From: an uncultured Desulfovibrionaceae bacterium
Lineage (GTDB): Bacteria > Desulfobacterota > Desulfovibrionia > Desulfovibrionales > Desulfovibrionaceae
DNA: 58,263 nucleotides
Assembly (NCBI GenBank): GCA_944324045.1
Contig: CALUUT010000025.1
Location: forward strand, 1-58,263
Direction: 5' to 3'
Shown here one piece after another: positions 9,070 through 17,865 of the stretch (positions are counted from its first letter, which is position 1; each line of letters opens with the position of its first letter). The notes under the pieces were generated by a model. The model was given only the letters and a program-made list of their open reading frames with translations. It had not been told where the DNA came from and did no database searches. The position numbers were made by a program, and so were the translations under genes.

Positions 9070-9381
9070 AGCAATCGGTTGTTGCTGGGGCAGCCAACCC
9101 CAAAAACGTCGCTTTACGCACAAAAAATGAATCGATTTCACAGCAGCCAGCGGCGCATGTTTTCGCCATTACAGCGTTTCAGAAAAGAAAAAGTTATGTT
9201 TCAATCCACGGTCGCCCCATCACCCGCCGGCTGATTGAAGCGGCGCGGCGGACAGGGGGCGTGCGGATTGCCCCGCGCTTTTCTGGCGGGGGTACGGAAA
9301 AGAATTTCACCGGCTTCGCCGTTTTATCAACAGATCTTTTCCCCCTGAAGGGGGAAGTTGCAAACCATAAAGGAATTTTTG
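9070..9381 (+). other. amtB-glnK intergenic region
   Basis: 312 bases without a credible gene. No second sigma-54 promoter is visible, so glnK is probably reached by read-through. A GC-rich hairpin lies just upstream of the glnK ribosome site (separate entry), which could adjust glnK dosage. Confidence 0.5.
9339..9356 (+). promoter_or_regulatory. Hairpin just upstream of glnK
   Basis: TTCCCCC (9339-9345), loop TGAA, GGGGGAA (9350-9356): a compact perfect stem ending 11 bases before the start of the TAAAGGA ribosome site of glnK. With no T-run it is more likely an RNA stabiliser or processing site than a terminator. Confidence 0.5.
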
Positions 9382-9720
9382 ATGAAAAAACTGGAAATCA
9401 TCATTCGCCCAAACAAGCTGGACGAGGTCAAAACAGCCCTTTCCCAAGCCGGCGTGCACGGCATGAGCTATACTGAAATTCGCGGATGCGGCCGCCAGAT
9501 GGGTCACGAAGAAATCTATCGCGGACGCACCGTGCAGGTGGATTTTTTGCCCAAGCTTAAGCTGGAAGCGGTTGTGGAAGACGCCATTGTGGAACAGGTT
9601 CTTGCCGCCGTGACCGACGCCGCCCGCACCGGCGAAATCGGCGACGGCAAGATATTCATTTTTGAAGCGCTGGACGCGGTACGCATCCGTACCGGCGAAC
9701 GCGGCGCGGAGGCTTTGTAG
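9382..9720 (+). CDS. glnK: PII nitrogen regulatory protein, GlnK-type, lacking the uridylylation tyrosine
   Basis: A 112-residue trimeric signalling protein that senses ATP/ADP and 2-oxoglutarate and binds AmtB. The N-terminus MKKLEIIIRPNKLDEVK and the T-loop GHEEIYRGRTVQVDFLPK align without gaps to E. coli GlnB, keeping Gln39, Tyr46, Arg47 and Lys58. Position 51, the tyrosine uridylylated in proteobacterial PII, is Val here, with Arg49 and Thr50 also changed. The C-terminal TGEIGDGKIFI and VRIRTGERG segments are normal. An earlier in-frame start at 9358 lacks a ribosome site; the ATG at 9382 has AAAGGA. Control is probably by ligand binding alone. Confidence 0.94.
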   Translation: MKKLEIIIRPNKLDEVKTALSQAGVHGMSYTEIRGCGRQMGHEEIYRGRTVQVDFLPKLKLEAVVEDAIVEQVLAAVTDAARTGEIGDGKIFIFEALDAVRIRTGERGAEAL

Positions 9721-9791
9721 AACATATTTCCGGACAGCGTCTTTCGTTATTACAGCAAAATATCTGCACCAACAGGACACTCCATCAAAAA

Positions 9792-9827
9792 GACGCCTGG
9801 GCTTTCGCGCGTGAAAGCCCAGGCGTC
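9792..9827. terminator. Strong hairpin terminator between glnK and phzF
   Basis: Two 15-base arms (9792-9806 and 9813-9827) pair perfectly around a 6-base loop. On the minus strand the hairpin is followed by TTTTTGAT, a good intrinsic terminator for the leftward merR-phzF unit. Rightward transcripts from glnK meet the same stem but only a short T-run, so termination that way is weaker. Confidence 0.8.
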
Positions 9828-9892
9828 ATGCGTCGTTTTCGCATCCGGCAAAACTGCGCGACAGCATGACGCTCATTGTTGCCCGGCTTCCA

Positions 9893-10702
9893 TCAACTTT
9901 CAGCAACGTCATGCGTTTGCGGCGCATATATTTCAGCAACGGCGTACAGCGCGGCATTTCCCGCAAGGCTGACCCTTTCGCCTTGCATCCGGCAATACAG
10001 TGTGCCGCCGCGTTTTGACGCCTGATACGCGACCACGGACTGCTTTTGCAATCTGCCGGCCCAGTATGGAACAATATGGCAATGACCGGAGCCGCATACA
10101 GGGTCTTCCGCTATATTTAATTTAGGAGCAAAGGAACGGGAAACGCAATCCGCTTCTTTTCCCGGCGCGGTGACATGAAGCAGCAGTCCTTCCAGTTTCC
10201 TGATTTTCTCCATATCCGGCGAAAGCGCACGGACCTGTTTTTCATCATCAAACACGCACAACAGATCACGCCCCATGTACGCCGCTTTTGGCGCGACGCC
10301 GAGCGCGTCGCATAGTTCTTCCGTCACGGCTGTCGCGCGCAGCGCATATGCCGGAAAATCCATCTCGTACAGCGCATCCCGTTTTACGACCGTCAGGTTT
10401 CCGCTCAAGGTATCAAAACGTATCGTCTGCGCCTTCGCATCGTAGTAATTCATTATGACGAAGGCGCAGGCCAATGTGGCATGACCGCACAGATCAATCT
10501 CCCCGCCGGGAGTAAACCAGCGCAACTGGTAGCGGTCCGCGTCTTTTTTCACCGCAAAAGCGGTTTCCGACAAATTGTTTTCACAGGCTATATTCAGCAT
10601 AAGCCCATCAGCAAGCCAATGATCCAATATGCAAATGGCCGCGGGATTCCCGCAAAAGACCTGTTTGGTAAACGCATCCACAACGTACTGTTTCAATTTC
10701 AT
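9893..10702 (-). CDS. PhzF-family isomerase
   Basis: A 269-residue member of the PhzF (diaminopimelate epimerase-like) fold. Signatures are VDAFTKQVFCGNPAAIC near 8-24, NLSETAF near 43-49 with the catalytic-type Glu, FTPGGEIDLCGHATLA near 63-78, and AEDPVCGSGHC near 210-220. Substrates of most family members are unknown and phenazine synthesis genes are absent, so no pathway should be inferred. Its ATG overlaps the merR stop by 4 bp, so it is translationally coupled to a metal-type regulator. That is an unusual pairing and suggests induction by the same metal or stress. Confidence 0.93.
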   Translation of the reverse strand: MKLKQYVVDAFTKQVFCGNPAAICILDHWLADGLMLNIACENNLSETAFAVKKDADRYQLRWFTPGGEIDLCGHATLACAFVIMNYYDAKAQTIRFDTLSGNLTVVKRDALYEMDFPAYALRATAVTEELCDALGVAPKAAYMGRDLLCVFDDEKQVRALSPDMEKIRKLEGLLLHVTAPGKEADCVSRSFAPKLNIAEDPVCGSGHCHIVPYWAGRLQKQSVVAYQASKRGGTLYCRMQGERVSLAGNAALYAVAEIYAPQTHDVAES

Positions 10703-11160
10703 AAAACGGAAGACTCCTTCTCCTGTCTTTCTTTAACGTTTGATTTATTGCAATATGCGCAATGTTCTCCCTTATCAAGACTTTTCAGTATTCCGCAATC
10801 CGCGCCCTTTCCGCCGGAACACTGGCAAGCAAGATCAGATAAGTACTCCTTTAACGTCAGTAATGACTGTATCCGCGCCTCGACGCTGGCAATATGCTTT
10901 TCCACAAGAGACGTAATCCAGTCGCATTGCGCCGACGGATGATCTTTAAATGCAAGCAAATCACGAATTTCAGAAAGACTCATGTCGTGTTGACGGCAAT
11001 GCCGGATGAAACGAAGACGGGCGATATCCTCATCGCCATACAGACGATAATTTCCTTCCGTGCGTTCCGGCGCTTTCAAAAGCCCCTCTTTCTCATAATA
11101 CCGGATAGTCACAACCTGGCACCCTGTCATTTTTGCGAGCTCTCCAATTCTGACTTTCAT
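10699..11160 (-). CDS. MerR-family metal-responsive regulator (CadR/PbrR-like)
   Basis: A 153-residue activator-repressor. The N-terminal winged helix reads MKVRIGELAKMTGCQVVTIRYYEKEGLL, with NYRLYGDEDIARLRFIRHCR after it. A long dimerisation helix (about 80-115) follows. The C-terminal part has Cys79 in SAQCDW, CQCSGG near 113, DCGIL near 122 and HCAYC near 133, in line with cadmium/lead/zinc sensors of the CadR-PbrR branch. It faces the P1B ATPase gene across a MerR-type operator. Which metal is sensed cannot be settled from sequence. Confidence 0.9.
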   Translation of the reverse strand: MKVRIGELAKMTGCQVVTIRYYEKEGLLKAPERTEGNYRLYGDEDIARLRFIRHCRQHDMSLSEIRDLLAFKDHPSAQCDWITSLVEKHIASVEARIQSLLTLKEYLSDLACQCSGGKGADCGILKSLDKGEHCAYCNKSNVKERQEKESSVL

Positions 11161-11251
11161 CCCTCTCTTTCTCCCATGCGGTCGGGGCTGGCCCTTCCCG
11201 CCGCCAAACGGCCAAATAGATATTTTTTCTTGAAATATGTTTTGAACGCCC

Positions 11252-11282
11252 TTGACCCTATAGGGACTATAGGCCTTATTGT
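11252..11282 (+). promoter_or_regulatory. MerR-type operator and promoter for the metal ATPase
   Basis: -35 TTGACC (11252-11257) and -10 TATTGT (11277-11282) are separated by 19 bases, the overlong spacer that MerR proteins untwist. Within it lies the perfect dyad CCTATAG-GGA-CTATAGG (11257-11273), similar to known cad operators. The promoter points to the ATPase gene; the regulator is transcribed divergently. Confidence 0.88.
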
Positions 11283-11340
11283 CTGCTCATAGCAAGAAAA
11301 GCAAACGCCATTTTATAAAAAATTCTCACGGAGGAACAGT

Positions 11341-14067
11341 ATGGGCAGCAATACTTCCATCTCATGCGCGTGTGGAGAGAGCCATCCGCTGGATTTTATA
11401 TGTGAAACAACACAGCAGCGCGCAAAGCGGCATCCTCTCGAATGCCCGCATGATCATGCGCCTGAAAAAAATCCCGCCAAAAAACACGACCATGGTCATC
11501 ATGACCACAAAGCTTGCCGCAGTCATGACCATCATGCCCATAATCATGAAGAATCCTGCGGCGCGCACGCTCATGACCACGAACACGGCAGTTGTTGCGG
11601 TCATGATCATCATGCTCACGAGCATGGAGAAGCATGTTGCGGTCATGAACACGCGGCCCCTCAGGATATTGATTTCAAAACATTGGGAGAAGCCTCGGCC
11701 ACACGGGCCATATATCGCATCATGAACATGGATTGTCCCATGGAAGAGGCGCTCATCAGGAAAAAACTCGCCACGGTCCCCGGCATTACCGGTCTTGAAT
11801 TCAATCTCATGCAGCGCGTGCTTACGGTCAATCATGAACTTCCGTCCACGGAACCCATTGAAGCGGCCCTGAAGGCAATCGACATGACGCCTGAACCCGT
11901 CATAACGCAAGGCGCGCTGGCGGTGTTCTCCATCAACGGGATGGACTGCCCTGTTGAAGAAAAACTGATCAAAAGCAAACTTTCCGGAATGTCCGGCGTG
12001 CTGGGGCTTGAGTTCAATCTCATGACGCGCACGCTAAAGGTGCGGCATGAGCCGCAGGCGCTTCCAGCCATATCCGCGGCCCTGGATTCCCTGAACATGG
12101 ACGCCCGGCTCCTTGACGCCAAAGCCGAAAAAAGCGACGCCTTGCCCGAACCCAAAATTCCCTGGAAAAAACTGAGCGCCGCCGGAATATTCGCCGCGCT
12201 TTCGGAATGCTTTGAACTGATTCATGAATGGAACGCCGCACCCTTTGGCCTGGACATGTCCACATGGACCATTGGCGGCTATTCCGTTTCTGCCGGTCTG
12301 CCCCTGCTTTTCGCCGTCATCGCCATTCTCTTTGGCGGACTGGGCACCTATAAAAAAGGTTGGCTGGCCATTTCCAATTTCAATCTGAACATCAACGCCC
12401 TTATGTCCGTCGCCGTAACAGGCGCGGTCATCATTGGCCAGTACCCGGAAGCGGCCATGGTCATGGTTCTGTTCAATCTGTCGGAAGCCATTGAAGCAAA
12501 GGCCCTGGACAGGGCGCGCAACGCCATAAAGGACCTGCTCGCCCTTGCGCCCGACACGGCCACGGCGCTGCGTCCGGATGGAACCTGGAAGGAAATGGAT
12601 ATCCGCGAGGTGGCGGTCGGCAGCCGCGTGCGCGTCAGGCCCGGCGAAAAAATCGCCCTTGACGGCATCGTGATTTCCGGACGCTCGACGGTCAATCAGG
12701 CTCCTATCACCGGCGAAAGCATGCCGGTTGAAAAGAAAAACGGCGACGTCGTTTATGCCGGCTCCGTCAATGAATCCGGCTCATTTGAATTTAAAACAAC
12801 CGCCGCGGCCGCGAACTCCACCCTTGCCCGCATCATTCATGCCGTGGAAGAAGCGCAGGGAACCCGCGCTCCCATACAGCGTTTTGTGGACGCCTTCGCC
12901 CGATATTACACGCCCGCAGTCTTCCTTGTTGCGATTCTCGCCGCTGTCGTTCCGCCGCTGTTTCTGAATGGGATATGGATGGACTCCCTCTACACCGCGC
13001 TGACTGTTCTGGTTATCGGCTGTCCCTGCGCTCTGGTCATTTCCACGCCGGTCAGCATCGTCAGCGGCATGGCGGCGGCGACCCGTTACGGCATTCTGAT
13101 CAAGGGCGGCATATTCCTTGAACAGGGCCGGCTTCTCAAATGGCTGGCGCTGGACAAGACCGGCACCATCACCCACGGCAAACCCCGTCAGACCGACTGC
13201 ATCCGAACAGGGACGCTGGATGAAAAGCGCATCGTTTCTCTTGCGGCAAGTCTTGCCGCCCGTTCCGACCATCCTGTATCAAAGGCAATTGCCCAGTCCG
13301 CAATGGAAGCGGGCGTCGTCCTGCAGCCTGTGGAAGCGTTCGCGGCTATCCCCGGTCAGGGCGTAAACGGCGTTATTGACGGGCAAACGTGGCATATGGG
13401 CAACCGCAGGATGGTTGAAGAACTGAACCAGTGTTCCGCAGACCTTGAAAAACAAATTCTTGGTCTTGAAAGGCAAGGAAAAACCGTTGTCGCCCTGATT
13501 GGCGAATCCAGAGTTCAAGGGCTGTTCGCCGTGGCCGACACGGTAAAAAACAGCAGCGTCCAGGCCATAAAGGAGCTGCAGAAACTTGGCGTGAAAACCG
13601 TCATGCTGACCGGCGATAATGAGCATGCAGCTGAAACCGTTGCGAAACAGGTGGGCGTGGACGAGTTCAGGGCCAATCTGCTTCCTGAAGACAAACTTTC
13701 CATTATTGAGCAACTGGAACAGCGCGATGGAAAGGTCGGCATGGTCGGCGACGGCATCAATGACGCTCCCGCGCTGGCCAAAGCCCATATAGGCTTCGCC
13801 ATGGCCGCGGGCGGCGCCGATACCGCCATAGAAACCGCCGATGTAGCGCTTATGGACGACGATTTGCGAAAAATACCCCGGTTCATCAGCCTGTCCAGAG
13901 CAACCTATGCCATTCTAACGCAGAACATCGCTCTGGCAATCGGCGTCAAGGCGCTGTTCTTCGCCCTCGCCTTCACCGGCAACGCCACCATGTGGATGGC
14001 GGTCTTTGCCGACGTCGGCGCGGCGCTTCTGGTTGTCGCCAACGGCCTAAGAGCGATGCGAAAGTAA
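11341..14067 (+). CDS. zntA: P1B-type heavy-metal ATPase (Zn/Cd/Pb exporter) with His-rich N-terminus
   Basis: A 908-residue cytoplasmic-membrane pump exporting soft divalent metals. Residues about 34-106 form a His/Asp/Cys-rich tail with many HDH and HDHEH units and several Cys pairs. Two HMA metal-binding domains follow, with MNMDCPMEE near 128 and INGMDCPVEE near 199. The core shows the actuator TGES, the channel motif GCPCALVIS, the phosphorylation site DKTGT near 605, SDHPVSKAI, and hinge GDGINDAPA near 802. The CPC motif with nearby residues favours Zn/Cd/Pb over copper, as do the MerR regulator and its operator. The ATG has a GGAGG site. Confidence 0.93.
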   Translation: MGSNTSISCACGESHPLDFICETTQQRAKRHPLECPHDHAPEKNPAKKHDHGHHDHKACRSHDHHAHNHEESCGAHAHDHEHGSCCGHDHHAHEHGEACCGHEHAAPQDIDFKTLGEASATRAIYRIMNMDCPMEEALIRKKLATVPGITGLEFNLMQRVLTVNHELPSTEPIEAALKAIDMTPEPVITQGALAVFSINGMDCPVEEKLIKSKLSGMSGVLGLEFNLMTRTLKVRHEPQALPAISAALDSLNMDARLLDAKAEKSDALPEPKIPWKKLSAAGIFAALSECFELIHEWNAAPFGLDMSTWTIGGYSVSAGLPLLFAVIAILFGGLGTYKKGWLAISNFNLNINALMSVAVTGAVIIGQYPEAAMVMVLFNLSEAIEAKALDRARNAIKDLLALAPDTATALRPDGTWKEMDIREVAVGSRVRVRPGEKIALDGIVISGRSTVNQAPITGESMPVEKKNGDVVYAGSVNESGSFEFKTTAAAANSTLARIIHAVEEAQGTRAPIQRFVDAFARYYTPAVFLVAILAAVVPPLFLNGIWMDSLYTALTVLVIGCPCALVISTPVSIVSGMAAATRYGILIKGGIFLEQGRLLKWLALDKTGTITHGKPRQTDCIRTGTLDEKRIVSLAASLAARSDHPVSKAIAQSAMEAGVVLQPVEAFAAIPGQGVNGVIDGQTWHMGNRRMVEELNQCSADLEKQILGLERQGKTVVALIGESRVQGLFAVADTVKNSSVQAIKELQKLGVKTVMLTGDNEHAAETVAKQVGVDEFRANLLPEDKLSIIEQLEQRDGKVGMVGDGINDAPALAKAHIGFAMAAGGADTAIETADVALMDDDLRKIPRFISLSRATYAILTQNIALAIGVKALFFALAFTGNATMWMAVFADVGAALLVVANGLRAMRK

Positions 14068-14072
14068 CATAT

Positions 14073-14107
14073 CCCCATGCAGGGCAACCCTTATGCCCTG
14101 CATGGGG
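14073..14107 (+). terminator. Hairpin after the metal ATPase
   Basis: Arms of 14 bases (14073-14086 and 14094-14107) are exact complements around a 7-base loop, 6 bp past the ATPase stop. No T-run follows immediately, so it may be a weak or Rho-assisted terminator. It separates the ATPase from the RND gene. Confidence 0.6.
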
Positions 14108-14297
14108 CGACATAAACGCCCTCTTTCCGCACAGAAGTCCCATTTTCCTGTCCTTTCCCCAAACTTTCCTTGCTTTTTATTGCAGCTCTTCCCTAAAAGC
14201 CGCAAACCTGTTATGGATGAGAGAATCTCCGCCCTGACCGGCGCTTTGCAACATTTCAAGGCGAATGGCATCAGCTTGCAAGGGGGCAGTTTTTGAT

Positions 14298-17200
14298 ATG
14301 AATTCGCGTTTTATTATTGAGCGTCCCATATTCGCGGCCGTTATTTCCATCTTTTTCATTCTGATGGGCATCATCGCCATGCAAAACCTGCCGATTGCCC
14401 AGTATCCCGATTTGTTGCCGCCGGCCATAAAAGTTTCCGCCTCCTATTACGGCGCGTCCCCTGAAATCATAGCCAGCACGGTCGCCGGTCCGCTCGAAGA
14501 ACAAATCAACGGGGTCGAGGACATGATTTACATGAGTTCGGTAAGCTCGGCCAATGGCCAGCTTGCCATTACCGTGACGTTCAACACGGGAACGGACCCT
14601 CAGACCGCAATGACCAATGTCAACAACCGGGTTCAGACCGCGCTTTCAAAACTGCCCGCCGAAGTGCAGCAACAAGGCATTACCGTGACCAAACAGTCCA
14701 CGGCCATTTTGCTGATGATCACCCTGACTTCGCCGAACAAACAGCACGACACGCTGTATTTAAGCAATTATGCGCAAATCAACATCATTGACGATTTAAA
14801 ACGCCTGCCCGGCGTCGGCGACGCTTTGAACTTCGCTTCCATGGACTATGCAATGCGCATTTGGCTCAAACCGGATCGCATGGCGCAGGCAAACATCAGC
14901 GTCCTGGATATTGCAAACGCCATAAAAGAGCAAAATGCGCAGTTCGCGCCCGGAAGCATGGGCGACGAGCCCATGTCGGCGGATGTGGACATGATGTACA
15001 CAATCAACGCCAAAGGCCGCCTGTCCACGCCCGAAGAATTCGGAAACATCATTTTGCGCGCCCTGCCGGACGGCTCCAGTTTGCTTTTGAAAGACGTAGC
15101 CAAAATTGAACTTGGGGCCAAAACGTATTCATTTACCGGAAAACTGAATGAAAACCCCGCGATTCCCATCGGCATCTTCCTGTCTCCAGGCGCCAATGCG
15201 CTGCAAACCGCAAAGCTCATTAAAGACAAGATGCAGGAATTGTCCGCGAACTTCCCCGACGGCGTGGCCTATGCCATACCGTACGACACGACAACCTTTG
15301 TGCGCATCTCCATTGAAGAAGTGATCAAGACCCTGTTTGAAGCCATGATTCTGGTTTTTCTGGTGGTGCTCCTGTTTCTCCAGGACTGGCGGGCCACGCT
15401 CATTCCCTGCATGTCGGTGCCGGTTTCGATCATCGGTTCCTTTGCCGGCATGTATCTCTTTGGTTTTTCCATCAACGTCCTCACCCTGTTCGGCCTGGTT
15501 CTGGCTATCGGCACTGTTGTGGACGACGCCATTGTGGTTACGGAAAATGTGGAGCGCGTCATGAGCGAAAAAGGTCTTTCCTCAAAAGAGGCGACCATCG
15601 AGGCCATGCAGGAAGTGAACGGCCCGGTCGTCGCCATTGTTCTGGTGCTGTGCGCGGTTTTCGTGCCTACCGCGTTTCTGGGCGGTCTTGCGGGCTCGAT
15701 GTATAAACAGTTCGCCATAACCATCGCGGTTTCCGTGACCATTTCCGGGACAGTGGCCTTGACGCTCACTCCGGCCTTGTGCGTTTTGCTGCTCAAGAAT
15801 AAAAAGCCGCGCCCCCAAAAAGGCTTCGGCGCCGCGTTCAATCGTTTTTTTGACCATACCACGGAAAAATTTGTGGGCGGCGTCCAATTCTTCCTTAAGC
15901 GTTCCTTGGTGGCGATTCTCTGTTTTGCGGCCATTCTGGCCGCGACCTACGGCCTTTTTGCCAAACTGCCCTCAAGTCTTGCACCGGAAGAAGACCAGGG
16001 CTACATCATTTCTTCGATCATCCTGCCGGACGGCGCCTCTCTTGCGCGTACGCAACGCGTCGGCGGCATGCTGACTGAATATCTCCAAAAGCAGCCGACT
16101 GTGGACAACGCTCTGGTGTTTTCCGGATTCGACGTCCTGAACAGCTCAAATAAAACCAGTTCAGGCGCGGCCTTTGTCACGCTTAAACCCTGGGACGAAC
16201 GCAAAGGCGAAGAAAATTCATCCTTTGCATTGGTAAAAAAAGTGCTGGCCTATGGCTTCGGCGTTCCGGAAGCGCTGATTCTTGCATTCAACCCGCCGCC
16301 AATTTCTGGAATGAGCAACACCGGCGGATTTGAGCTGTATGTCCAAAACCGCCTGGGCGAATCCTCCGCGCAGCTTGCGGAACGCGCAAAGGCGCTGGTC
16401 GCCGCGGCGAACAAGCGCCCTGAATTAAGCGGGGTGTCCACCACCTTCAGCAGCGACGTGCCTCAACTTAAGGTCGAACTGGACCGAAATAAAGCCAAAG
16501 CCATGGGCGTGCCTGTGAATGACGTTTTTTCAACCATGCAGGCCACTTTCGGGACCATGTACGTCAACGACTTCAATATGCTTGGGAAGACGTTTCAAGT
16601 TCTTTTACAGGCTGAAAAAGACTACCGCGCCCGTCCCGAAGACATACGCAACGTCTTTGTGGCGTCCAATAACGGAGATATGATTGAACTGCCTTCGCTG
16701 ATCAATATTGTGGAAACGACAGGCCCAGGCGTGGTGGAGCGCTTCAATGGATTCCCGGCCGCAAAAGTCGTGGGCAACCCGGCCGCGGGATATACATCGG
16801 GTCAGGCCATTGCCGCCATGGAACAGATTGCGGCCCAAACCCTGCCGCAAGGCTACAATATCTCCTGGACCGGTTCCGCCTACCAGGAAAAACTCACGGG
16901 AAAGGCTTCAGCCCAAGTGTTTATTCTGGGGCTGCTTATGGTGTTTCTTATTCTGTCCGCCCTTTATGAAAACTGGGGCTTGCCCATAGCCGTGCTTACG
17001 GCCGTTCCGTTCGCGCTGTTCGGAGCCTTTGGCGCAACCTTGCTTTTTGGGCTGTCCAACGACGTGTATCTTCAAATATCCCTGGTCACGCTTATTGGGC
17101 TTGCCGCAAAAAACGGCATCCTGATTGTGGAATTTGCGGACATACGCTTTCGTCAGGGCTTAAGCGTTCTTGATGCCGCAATTGACGCGGCGCGCATGCG

Positions 17201-17474
17201 TTTTCGGCCCATCATGATGACTTCAGTGACGTTTATTCTGGGCTGTCTTCCGCTTGTGTTAAGTTCCGGCGCGGGAGCCGCTTCCCGGCATTCGCTGGGA
17301 ACCGGGATTATTGGCGGCATGATCGCGGCGACGATTTTCGCTCCCCTTCTCGTGCCGTTCTTTTTTGTGCTGTTTATGCGCATAACCCGCGTCAAGGATC
17401 ACCCAAGCAATCCCGAATCGCCGGCGGATCATCCCGGAAAAACGCCGCCGACGCATACCCGGCAAACGCAATGA
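14298..17474 (+). CDS. RND efflux permease, AcrB/HAE1 type
   Basis: A 1058-residue proton-driven inner-membrane exporter of hydrophobic compounds. The start MNSRFIIERPIFAAVIS, VNNRVQTALSKLP, the proton-relay pair in GTVVDDAIVVTENVERV, the relay Lys in GLAAKNGILIVEFA and the GAGAASRHSLGTGI segment near the C-terminus are all typical of HAE1 permeases. Twelve helices and two large periplasmic loops fit the length. An in-frame start 33 bases upstream is less likely than ATG 14298, which follows AGGGGG. No membrane-fusion protein or TolC gene lies beside it, so it must use partners encoded elsewhere. Confidence 0.94.
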   Translation: MNSRFIIERPIFAAVISIFFILMGIIAMQNLPIAQYPDLLPPAIKVSASYYGASPEIIASTVAGPLEEQINGVEDMIYMSSVSSANGQLAITVTFNTGTDPQTAMTNVNNRVQTALSKLPAEVQQQGITVTKQSTAILLMITLTSPNKQHDTLYLSNYAQINIIDDLKRLPGVGDALNFASMDYAMRIWLKPDRMAQANISVLDIANAIKEQNAQFAPGSMGDEPMSADVDMMYTINAKGRLSTPEEFGNIILRALPDGSSLLLKDVAKIELGAKTYSFTGKLNENPAIPIGIFLSPGANALQTAKLIKDKMQELSANFPDGVAYAIPYDTTTFVRISIEEVIKTLFEAMILVFLVVLLFLQDWRATLIPCMSVPVSIIGSFAGMYLFGFSINVLTLFGLVLAIGTVVDDAIVVTENVERVMSEKGLSSKEATIEAMQEVNGPVVAIVLVLCAVFVPTAFLGGLAGSMYKQFAITIAVSVTISGTVALTLTPALCVLLLKNKKPRPQKGFGAAFNRFFDHTTEKFVGGVQFFLKRSLVAILCFAAILAATYGLFAKLPSSLAPEEDQGYIISSIILPDGASLARTQRVGGMLTEYLQKQPTVDNALVFSGFDVLNSSNKTSSGAAFVTLKPWDERKGEENSSFALVKKVLAYGFGVPEALILAFNPPPISGMSNTGGFELYVQNRLGESSAQLAERAKALVAAANKRPELSGVSTTFSSDVPQLKVELDRNKAKAMGVPVNDVFSTMQATFGTMYVNDFNMLGKTFQVLLQAEKDYRARPEDIRNVFVASNNGDMIELPSLINIVETTGPGVVERFNGFPAAKVVGNPAAGYTSGQAIAAMEQIAAQTLPQGYNISWTGSAYQEKLTGKASAQVFILGLLMVFLILSALYENWGLPIAVLTAVPFALFGAFGATLLFGLSNDVYLQISLVTLIGLAAKNGILIVEFADIRFRQGLSVLDAAIDAARMRFRPIMMTSVTFILGCLPLVLSSGAGAASRHSLGTGIIGGMIAATIFAPLLVPFFFVLFMRITRVKDHPSNPESPADHPGKTPPTHTRQTQ

Positions 17475-17522
17475 CAAACACAAAGAACGCATTTTTTCGT
17501 TTCCTTAAAAAAACAATAAGGC

Positions 17523-17556
17523 GATAGAGCCCTTCTGTGCGGCATGGGGCTCTATC
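17523..17556 (+). terminator. Hairpin terminator after the RND gene
   Basis: GATAGAGCCC (17523-17532) pairs with GGGCTCTATC (17547-17556). The preceding bases are A/T-rich (TTTTTTCG and AAAAAAACAATAAG), so on the minus strand it is followed by TTATTGTTTTTTT. It could act in either direction. Confidence 0.6.
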
Positions 17557-17610
17557 CGAAACGCAGCTTTCGATCTTGCGCCGCAAAGGACATATGATGT
17601 GTTCGCATAA

Positions 17611-17624
17611 TTCAATTTATTGAA
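17611..17624. promoter_or_regulatory. AT-rich dyad upstream of desulfoferrodoxin (possible operator)
   Basis: TTCAAT-TT-ATTGAA is a perfect 6-2-6 dyad about 240 bp ahead of the desulfoferrodoxin gene, in an AT-rich region that also holds TATAAT at 17674-17679. It does not match a PerR, Rex or Fur consensus that I know, so any regulator is unknown. Apart from this and the terminator, the 390 bases between the RND gene and desulfoferrodoxin hold no visible gene. Confidence 0.3.
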
Positions 17625-17865
17625 ATTTAAAGATATTTTTATGAAGTATGCCTGTTTTGCGAATAACTGGACATATAATACGGAATAGATTACTATTACC
17701 AATTATACATCCTGTCCCGGCAGGGAGTAAAAATATACCATCAATATTTGTCTGCTGTTGACCAGAGGAACAGCGCGTTGTACATACAGGCAGTAAAAAA
17801 ATAATCTTCGTCCCGAAACATACCGCGGCGGAATGTTCTCCCTCCGCCGTCAAACGGAGCAGAAT

